Assembly: GCA_040900105.1 (NCBI GenBank)
Contig: JBBDZP010000025.1
Span: forward strand, 1-34,975
Length of the DNA: 34,975 nucleotides
From: JACPDD01 sp040900105
Lineage (GTDB): Bacteria > Patescibacteriota > Microgenomatia > Levybacterales > UBA12049
Direction: 5' to 3'
The translations under genes were made by a program, and so were the position numbers. Each line of letters starts with the position of its first letter. The first letter of the stretch is position 1. Positions 29,300-34,975 of this stretch are shown here, piece after piece. The notes below the pieces were generated by a model. The model saw only the letters and a program-made list of their open reading frames with translations. It did not search any database and was not told the DNA's origin.

Positions 29300-32134
29300 T
29301 CACTCAATCATTACGGAATCTTTCGTGTAATCTCCGCTCATAAGTTGTTCAAAAGTAAGAGACCTAATCTGACTACCCACTATATTAATATCAACAGGAA
29401 TTTGAAAACTATCAATTTTAAGTGTTTCAAGAATCGTCCCCCCTGCAGGAAGAATAATATCGTACGTATGGGACAACCCATCCGCGTAAAGAGCAATTTC
29501 CCTGGAATTTGTGAGTTTATATGCGTCTTCACTGTCTGTTTTCCACCAAATTCTTGCTTTTATGCTGGCTCCAAGCGCGTTCAAAATACTATAAAAATCA
29601 TCTTGTGTATTTACCAGACACGAAAACGGGGAAGAAATTACATCTTCTTTCTGCTGAGCGTCTATTGTACTTGAGAGTGAATCTGTCCAAATTTCAGACA
29701 TGGATAAAGTTTCATTGCCGACTGTACCGGTTATATTCATGCGAACATATCTTGCATTAGTGATTGGAAATTGCTCATATACTATCTCTCTGCGTTGGCG
29801 TGACGGACCGTTGGAAACTTTCTTAACCGTATCCCATATAACTTTATTCTTTGAAACGGCAATTTCATAATCACCCGGCGTACTCCTCTCGGCGTAATTT
29901 ACCCAAATTAATCTCTGAATAGGCTTTTCCTCTCCTAGGTCAATGTTGATCTCCGCACTTTGGCTCCCTCTCCAGGTGTTTATATTGGCTATCCAGTTTA
30001 TATCGAAAAGTCCGTCTGATAAGTAAGTATCCTCCGCATTAGTCCAATATGAATCGGCAGTAACCTTAGCAGATCTTAAAAACTCTTGCCTTTGTCTCTC
30101 TTCCTCCAATATTTCCGTCCTGCTAGGACATACTTGATATTTTGCCTCAAATATTGAATCTGCTAAAAAATCACCCTCAAAGGTATTGCCTTCCTCTAGT
30201 CCAGGCATAAAATAAGGAAAGTTATCAGTTTGTGGCAAGAGAGAGCTAATATTCATAACGACAGAAGCTTTACTTGGAACAATGCTCCCAAAGCCAACTT
30301 TTGCTTCAATTGAAGGATTTAGCCCAACTGTATTATGGCCTATTTTTTTTGATATTGATTGTGTTTGAAATGTGCCCTGGGTTGAATATTTTGTACTTGA
30401 CTTCCAAGCTTCAGATTTAAGCACCAAGGCAGTACTTGATTCGGACAGTAACTTTCTCAAGCGTTCTGTATTATTTATTACCCCATCTCTCCCTATGTGG
30501 AATGCTACTATTTTGTCGACGCCCACATTGTTTTTTTTAAGTTCGACAAGAGCCTTTTCAACGGATAGAACAACATTCGCCCTGCTTGGCAGGTTATAGA
30601 AGATTGAAAAAGCAGACTCGGGATATGAACGCTTTACCCGATCAACAACAACAGGATCGCTGCTAATATCAAGAAGAATTATTACATCTCTAGGCAGCTC
30701 CTTAATTTCGCTGAGAATTTTGGAATACATAGCTTCTACAGGCTGGCTATTATTTTTTATATTTTCTGAGGCTATACCAGTCATAAACAGAAAGTAGATA
30801 AATGAAATACAAAATATCGCTACAGGATAGAGCGAAGTTTTCCTGAATGAAAGCTTTGAGAAGATGATTCCCATAAGAATGGCGGATCCCACTGTAGCAA
30901 CGGTTAGATATCTGTCTTCCGAGCCAAGAAGGCTTGAAGCAGGACTTGAGATAAAATATCCGATATATTGGCCAAATATCCAGGCCAAAGCAAACAATGC
31001 CACTATAAAATTATCATTTTTCTGGATAAACCAATTCCTAACCACTATGACAACAGCTGAAAATAATCCAAACCCAAAAATATTATTAAATATATTTTCT
31101 TCGGTGATCTTAAGATAAAATTGCCTCGCCATAATCCACTCTGAAAAAAATAAAAATGCAATTTGCAAAAGAATCAACGCAGAATAAAATTTAAAATCCC
31201 TTTTTCTCCAAAACCCCACCACCCCAATCCAGGCTACATTGAATACTGTGAGGAAACCATTTGCCCCAGAAGCATCTAACCCACCCCTGATAAATTCATA
31301 AAATTCCATTGTTAATCTATATGGAATTAGAATGTTACTAAATGTGCCAAATAAGTTTGCTAAGTATCCAATAGAGAATTGTCCATGAATCATGGTTGAA
31401 ATAAAAACCCTCAATTGAGAATTTTCACCGCTGGATACCTGTTGATAGAAATAAAAGTATAAGAATGCCAAAGGTACTAAAAAGAGAAATCTATGAATTA
31501 TTTTAAAACCTTTTTTTCCTCTTTTAAACAATAAAGCGCAGGCAATAACCATGAATAATAATCCATGCGCTCTTAGAAACATAAACTCTATAGTGGCAAT
31601 AAAAAGCAGAACGCAAAAAATATAGTATTTTAGCTTTTGGGTGCTATAGAATTTATATAGAAACAAAACGGTAAAACAGCTAAGGATAATTGTCATAAAC
31701 ATCTGGTAAGAATTAGACAGGTGAGTAATCGTATATGATCCTATATAAGGCATTGAGGCAAAAATTATTCCTGTTCCCAATGCTATGCTTCTTTTTTTTG
31801 TTATTTCAAGAGTTAAAAGAAATACACTTAAAGCTGCAATAAAGTAAATGAGAATACTTACTGCAAAATATGCATGCGCATTTAATCCAAATAAAGGGTA
31901 TAAAAAATAAAAAGGGGTATGTAGATAACGGTATGGACCGCTACCAAAGGGGCCTGGAGCAAGTCCCCATGGAGAAAGATCAGGATGGGTAACTTTTAAA
32001 AAGAGATCCCAATCATCAACCCAGAAATAGAAAAAGATTGTCTGATATAAAACCGCAAAAGTCACAACGGCTAGAATGGCAAAATATGAAAAGGGGTAAT
32101 ATTTATTTATGACTTCCTTTATACGCTTATACAT
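29300..32134 (-). CDS. GT-C-type membrane glycosyltransferase with discoidin-like domain
   Basis: A 944-residue protein. The first external loop after helix 1 has FWVDDWDLFLKVTH with the acidic pair D40-D41 typical of GT-C enzymes, followed by YLHTPFYFLYPLFGLN. About eleven helices reach to about residue 450. The rest is extracytoplasmic: an alpha/beta part (VIILLDISSDPVVVDRVKR, VDKIVAFHIGRDG), a helix rich in Arg/Glu, then residues of about 684-815 with the F5/8 type C (discoidin) pattern: SAKVTADSYW, WRGSQSAEINIDLGEEKPIQ, GDYEIAVSKNKVIWDTVK, NARYVRMNITG and LSMSEIW. A last beta-rich stretch ends the protein. The discoidin module probably binds glycan, so the enzyme could hold its acceptor polymer. 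It lies 9 nt after the methyltransferase stop. Confidence 0.85.
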   Translation of the reverse strand: MYKRIKEVINKYYPFSYFAILAVVTFAVLYQTIFFYFWVDDWDLFLKVTHPDLSPWGLAPGPFGSGPYRYLHTPFYFLYPLFGLNAHAYFAVSILIYFIAALSVFLLTLEITKKRSIALGTGIIFASMPYIGSYTITHLSNSYQMFMTIILSCFTVLFLYKFYSTQKLKYYIFCVLLFIATIEFMFLRAHGLLFMVIACALLFKRGKKGFKIIHRFLFLVPLAFLYFYFYQQVSSGENSQLRVFISTMIHGQFSIGYLANLFGTFSNILIPYRLTMEFYEFIRGGLDASGANGFLTVFNVAWIGVVGFWRKRDFKFYSALILLQIAFLFFSEWIMARQFYLKITEENIFNNIFGFGLFSAVVIVVRNWFIQKNDNFIVALFALAWIFGQYIGYFISSPASSLLGSEDRYLTVATVGSAILMGIIFSKLSFRKTSLYPVAIFCISFIYFLFMTGIASENIKNNSQPVEAMYSKILSEIKELPRDVIILLDISSDPVVVDRVKRSYPESAFSIFYNLPSRANVVLSVEKALVELKKNNVGVDKIVAFHIGRDGVINNTERLRKLLSESSTALVLKSEAWKSSTKYSTQGTFQTQSISKKIGHNTVGLNPSIEAKVGFGSIVPSKASVVMNISSLLPQTDNFPYFMPGLEEGNTFEGDFLADSIFEAKYQVCPSRTEILEEERQRQEFLRSAKVTADSYWTNAEDTYLSDGLFDINWIANINTWRGSQSAEINIDLGEEKPIQRLIWVNYAERSTPGDYEIAVSKNKVIWDTVKKVSNGPSRQRREIVYEQFPITNARYVRMNITGTVGNETLSMSEIWTDSLSSTIDAQQKEDVISSPFSCLVNTQDDFYSILNALGASIKARIWWKTDSEDAYKLTNSREIALYADGLSHTYDIILPAGGTILETLKIDSFQIPVDINIVGSQIRSLTFEQLMSGDYTKDSVMIE

Positions 32135-32143
32135 ATGTCTAGT

Positions 32144-32803
32144 CTATTTCTTATTTGCTACTATAAATGACTGCCCCGCTAGAGGTCTTAATAAAGAGGG
32201 TAGTGCCAAATATAGTCTAATTATAAAGGGTGGTGTTGGAAAACGGTTTTTCGCTGCGCTGTACGGGAGGAATCTTTTAATAAAAATTTCTGTTTTAAAA
32301 CCAGCTATGTCCATCAGTTCTCCAAGGCTAGATTCGTTAAGCGCAGTCTTGTGGTCAAAAAAATCCCAATACTTTTCTTTAACGAGATCTATATTGGGTT
32401 GTAGAATCATAATTCTGCCTCCTTTTTTTAGTATATTTTTTGCTTTAAGTATAACTTCCAAAACCTCATCTTTGGAATTTAAGTGCTCCAAAAAATTACT
32501 CATAAATACAACATCCACACTATTTTTAAGATTGTCGGGAAGAGAAGATGCATCTTTTTGTATTACCGTGACGCCCGCTTTTGCATACTTCTTTGTATCA
32601 GGATTTATGTCAACTGCGTACTTTTTGAAGCAATCTATGTTATTTATAAATTCACAATAACCGGCACCTAAATCCATTACAACGTCAGATTTTTTTATAA
32701 ATTTTTGAAAATAGACCTTGCATAGTGTTTCCCAAATCTTATTTCTTTTATCAACACCTAACTTTGAGAATCTATTTTCATAACATTTCTGTACCGGAAT
32801 CAT
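32144..32803 (-). CDS. Class I SAM-dependent methyltransferase
   Basis: A 219-residue methyltransferase. VVMDLGAGYCEFINNI is motif I, YAVDINPDTKKYA ends strand 2, IQKDASSLPDNLKNSVDVVFMSNFLEHL contains motif II/III, and LKKGGRIMILQPNID is strand 5. It overlaps the GT2 upstream by 4 nt and precedes the GT-C protein. It probably methylates a sugar or lipid-linked intermediate of the same glycan. It is not closely similar to the plus-strand methyltransferase beyond the common fold. Confidence 0.92.
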   Translation of the reverse strand: MIPVQKCYENRFSKLGVDKRNKIWETLCKVYFQKFIKKSDVVMDLGAGYCEFINNIDCFKKYAVDINPDTKKYAKAGVTVIQKDASSLPDNLKNSVDVVFMSNFLEHLNSKDEVLEVILKAKNILKKGGRIMILQPNIDLVKEKYWDFFDHKTALNESSLGELMDIAGFKTEIFIKRFLPYSAAKNRFPTPPFIIRLYLALPSLLRPLAGQSFIVANKK

Positions 32804-33525
32804 TTTGTAAAAGTAGCTAACCTTTCTTTAATTGCCCAGCTGTAAATAGCAAAATATTTTGGAAAACGGCTGGCATATTTAAATTTAGATTTGCCTTTAG
32901 TCCTACCCATCCAAACTGTGGGAATTTCTATTATTCTTGCTCCCTTAAAGAAAGCGTGCAAAGTAATATCCATAGATATTTCAAAGCCCTTGCATGGATC
33001 TATGTAAATTTTCTTTATAGCATTCTTATTGTACATCTTAAAAGAATCGCTTACATCCTTCGTAGGCACCCATACTATGTAGTGTAAACTAAGACAAACA
33101 AACTTTGACAAGAATGACTGAAGCTTTGGCCCACCTTTTTTCTTTCCCCCCTTCATGTACCTACTACCACAAGCAATATCCCAACCTTTGTTGATTAAAA
33201 CATACATTTTGTCAATATCTGAAAGCCTATCGGACATATCTGCCATAACCGGAATTACGGCAATAGAATTTGCCTTATTAAAGCCAAGCCTTAGAGCATT
33301 AGCAAAGCTTTTTACTTTGGATTTATTTAAAATCAAACCCACAGTTTCATCTTCCTTCATATACTTCCTAACTACTTCATGGGTTTTTTCTCCTGGAACT
33401 AGATCGACAATAACAAGTGTCTTGTGTGGCGTTTTTACTTTTTTCTTAATTTCTTTGAAAATGCTAACAATGCTCTCTTCTTCGTTTCTAGCGGGAATAA
33501 CAATAGTCAGGGGAACTTTTGGCAT
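32800..33525 (-). CDS. Glycosyltransferase family 2, dolichol-phosphate mannosyltransferase-like
   Basis: A 241-residue GT-A enzyme. It opens VPLTIVIPARNEEESIVSIF, with LVIVDLVPGEKTHEVVRKY where the first nucleotide-binding Asp lies. SFANALRLGFNKA and VIPVMADMSDRLSDIDKMY follow, the latter replacing the usual DADLQ motif. SRYMKGGKKKGGPK follows in the acceptor loop, and WMGRTKGKSKFKY is near the end. This is the polyprenyl-phosphate glycosyltransferase pattern, suggesting a supply of lipid-phosphate sugar for the GT-C enzymes of the cluster. I start it at MPKVPLT, 1 nt after the upstream stop. A start nine codons earlier (33552) would overlap that gene by 26 nt and cannot be excluded. Confidence 0.88.
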   Translation of the reverse strand: MPKVPLTIVIPARNEEESIVSIFKEIKKKVKTPHKTLVIVDLVPGEKTHEVVRKYMKEDETVGLILNKSKVKSFANALRLGFNKANSIAVIPVMADMSDRLSDIDKMYVLINKGWDIACGSRYMKGGKKKGGPKLQSFLSKFVCLSLHYIVWVPTKDVSDSFKMYNKNAIKKIYIDPCKGFEISMDITLHAFFKGARIIEIPTVWMGRTKGKSKFKYASRFPKYFAIYSWAIKERLATFTK

Positions 33526-33526
33526 C

Positions 33527-34327
33527 TTATTTTTTTTCTCGCCATTTCTCATTTTCTTTAAGAATCGCCTCCGTAATTATCATAGGAATTCCTACTCTTC
33601 TTGCGTATGAGACAATGGCATAAATATCCTTTGGTATGCACTTTGTTTCAAACCCTCTGTCATTTGGGTAAACAAAAGTCCAATAAGGACTCATGCGGGG
33701 ATCGTCTTGAAAGACCGCTTCTCTGACATTATTATAATCAACTCCCAACTTTTGACAAAGGTCATACGCCTCATTACATTCTGCAACCGTAAAGGCAATA
33801 TGCCTGTTTTCAAGATACTTAGTCATTTCCGCTTCCATAGCAGTCAATTGTCTAATTTTCAAAGATGCATTATAAACTTGTTGAAAAATTTCAATAGCTT
33901 TATTAGTATCTTCCCTATCTCCTCCCAAAATGATAAATTGCTGGATAGATTCATCGCTTAAAGGATGCGCGACTGTTTCTCCAACGTATTCGGGACAAAA
34001 AACAATACGCTTTTTATATTTCTTTTTTAATCTGTCTGTTGTTCCCGGTTCTACCGTAGACCTTATTATGATAAGGGGAGTCTTAAGCTTGCTTACAACT
34101 TCCTCAACTATAGAAGTGTCACAGTTACCGTCTTTATCTGTTGGAGTAGGAACGCATATGAATGCAACTTCCGATTTGTTTATATCATCGTAAGTTAACG
34201 CTTTGCCGTTTTTTCCTAAAAACGGATTTTTAGAGCTACTTAAAACTAAAGCCTCTGGGAAAAGCGCATACATTGCCTTTCCAACAACTCCATATCCAAT
34301 TATTGCTACTTTTGATTTTATTTTCAT
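33527..34327 (-). CDS. Short nucleotide-sugar dehydrogenase, UDP-glucose 6-dehydrogenase-like
   Basis: A 266-residue member of the UDP-Glc/GDP-Man dehydrogenase family. The Rossmann motif is IIGYGVVGKAM (9-19), followed by AFICVPTPTDKDGNCD and IIIRSTVEPGTTDRL. FCPEYVGETVAHPL, LTAMEAEMTKYLENRHIAF and the active-site GFETKCIPKDIYA with Cys230 complete the core. Family members normally continue for about 100 residues into a second Rossmann domain (UDPG_MGDH_C). Here the protein ends soon after the catalytic Cys helix. Short forms of this kind are found in some glycan clusters, so it may be a functional variant. It lies close to the GT2 downstream, and a 25-nt spacer with a hairpin separates it from the gene upstream. 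Confidence 0.87.
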   Translation of the reverse strand: MKIKSKVAIIGYGVVGKAMYALFPEALVLSSSKNPFLGKNGKALTYDDINKSEVAFICVPTPTDKDGNCDTSIVEEVVSKLKTPLIIIRSTVEPGTTDRLKKKYKKRIVFCPEYVGETVAHPLSDESIQQFIILGGDREDTNKAIEIFQQVYNASLKIRQLTAMEAEMTKYLENRHIAFTVAECNEAYDLCQKLGVDYNNVREAVFQDDPRMSPYWTFVYPNDRGFETKCIPKDIYAIVSYARRVGIPMIITEAILKENEKWREKK

Positions 34328-34336
34328 AGACTATTT

Positions 34337-34351
34337 TCGTCCCGAGGACGA
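34337..34351. other. Short perfect hairpin between two genes
   Basis: TCGTCC, CGA, GGACGA: a 6-bp perfect stem with a 3-base loop, filling most of the 24-bp space between the partial GT2 stop and the dehydrogenase start. On the minus strand it is followed by AAAATAG, so it has no T-run and is not a standard terminator. It could be a processing or stability element, or a dispersed repeat. Confidence 0.5.
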
Positions 34352-34975
34352 TCAGCCTTTGGCTAAAAACACTTTCTTTACGCCAAACTCCAAAACTGCG
34401 TACGCGTAGACCATAATAGTGAGCAGGGAAATGAATGGATGCCAAAACCAAGCAGGATTCTTGCTTTTTCTATATTCCCTTATTGCCTCAATTAATGGTC
34501 CAACTATTGAGATATTATACAATACTGCTAGAAAAAAGCTATCTCCTGCCGCTTGATCCACCCAAGTTTTTTGTCCTCTATCCTTTCTTCCCAAGAATTT
34601 TCTTCCAATCTTAACCCTCTTTTTCATATAGCTCCACACAGACGTACAGTAATAGTGATAGATTCCAACCTTCTTTACTTTTGCATAAGACAAATATCCC
34701 CCTTCAACTACACGGGCAATAAAGTTAACCTCTTCAAATTTGTGCTCATATCCTCCGACAAAATCAATAACATTTCTTCTCCACAAGAAACCATTGGCTC
34801 CAATAACCGGGGTATCTCCAAACTTTGCCCTATAAACCATATAGCTGCCTTTATCTATGACTTCCATCTTGGGATGAAATCTTCGCGCAAGAGGGTCGGC
34901 AATTTGGATTAGAGTTTCATATTTATTAATACTTGGGTCATTTTCCCTTATAAGCCATGGGGACTCTACCCCAAA
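34352..34975 (-). CDS. Glycosyltransferase family 2, C-terminal part, cut by the window edge
   Basis: The frame stays open to the window end, so the true start lies outside. The visible 207 residues begin GVESPWLIRENDPSINKYE, followed by QIADPLARRFHPKMEV, GDTPVIGANGFLWRR and IDFVGGYEHKFEEVNFIARV. This is the acceptor half of a GT-A family 2 enzyme, in which GANGF(L/M) and a later acidic residue form the acceptor/base region. The tail (SIVGPLIEAIREYRKSK, then HPFISLLTIMVYAYAVLEFGV) contains a hydrophobic segment that may bind the membrane. An internal Met at 34867 is open but is not the start, since upstream codons are clearly of the same family. Confidence 0.82.
   Translation of the reverse strand, partial: FGVESPWLIRENDPSINKYETLIQIADPLARRFHPKMEVIDKGSYMVYRAKFGDTPVIGANGFLWRRNVIDFVGGYEHKFEEVNFIARVVEGGYLSYAKVKKVGIYHYYCTSVWSYMKKRVKIGRKFLGRKDRGQKTWVDQAAGDSFFLAVLYNISIVGPLIEAIREYRKSKNPAWFWHPFISLLTIMVYAYAVLEFGVKKVFLAKG

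Noticed and set aside
34352..34867. Start of the last glycosyltransferase at the internal Met at 34867
   Set aside because: The frame is open to the window end, and the upstream residues (GVESPWLIRENDPS) are typical family 2 sequence, so the gene is merely cut by the edge.

Overview
The window suggests a bacterium of the Candidate Phyla Radiation (Patescibacteria), most likely a Microgenomates-type lineage. This is inferred from several traits together: moderate to low GC, dense co-directional genes joined by 1 to 4 nt stop/start overlaps (ATGA, TAATG), a DUF4012 protein, a stand-alone S23-family four-helix-bundle gene, very large GT-C-type membrane proteins, and degenerate heptanucleotide repeat arrays inside coding sequence. 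TGA serves as a stop codon in many of the ATGA junctions, so the UGA-as-glycine code of Gracilibacteria/SR1 does not apply. No rRNA, tRNA, CRISPR array, transposase or phage gene was found.

Layout, nearly all on the minus strand and therefore read from right to left. (a) 34975-29300: a partial family 2 glycosyltransferase (GT2), a short nucleotide-sugar dehydrogenase, a GT2, a methyltransferase and a 944-residue GT-C protein with a discoidin-like domain. (b) 29239-20247: an NDP-sugar epimerase split by an artefactual assembly gap, a second nucleotide-sugar dehydrogenase, a GT4 and two large AftD-like membrane proteins around a small membrane protein. (c) 19645-20244: the only plus-strand gene, a methyltransferase, divergent from the next block. 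(d) 19603-8756: a small membrane protein, a truncated GT4, the four-helix-bundle gene, a GT4, a hexapeptide acyltransferase, a GT2, a polymerase-like/GT-C fusion, a GT39-like protein, a GT4, a GT2 and a small membrane protein. (e) 8702-4664: two GT4s, mannose-1-phosphate guanylyltransferase and a membrane phosphoglycosyltransferase. (f) 4390-64: a DUF4012 protein, RecO, GlyRS and an unknown 117-residue protein.

Blocks a to e read as one surface-polysaccharide or glycoconjugate locus. ManC would supply GDP-mannose, the dehydrogenases and epimerase would supply NDP-uronic acid and epimerised sugars, the phosphoglycosyltransferase would load the first sugar on undecaprenyl phosphate, cytoplasmic GT2/GT4 enzymes would extend the chain, and polytopic GT-C and polymerase-like proteins would act outside the membrane. 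No flippase or ABC exporter is visible in this window.

The most unusual content is a set of 7-bp-period repeat arrays of at least four sequence families. They lie between genes and, in frame, inside glycosyltransferase genes, most often at the linker between the two domains of GT-B enzymes. One family forms an inverted repeat: in one place its arms enclose an 18-bp A/T-rich spacer inside a GT gene, and in another the same arms in the same orientation enclose the four-helix-bundle gene and abut a GT gene that stops at that linker. This looks like a solo/gene-carrying pair of a small hairpin mobile element.
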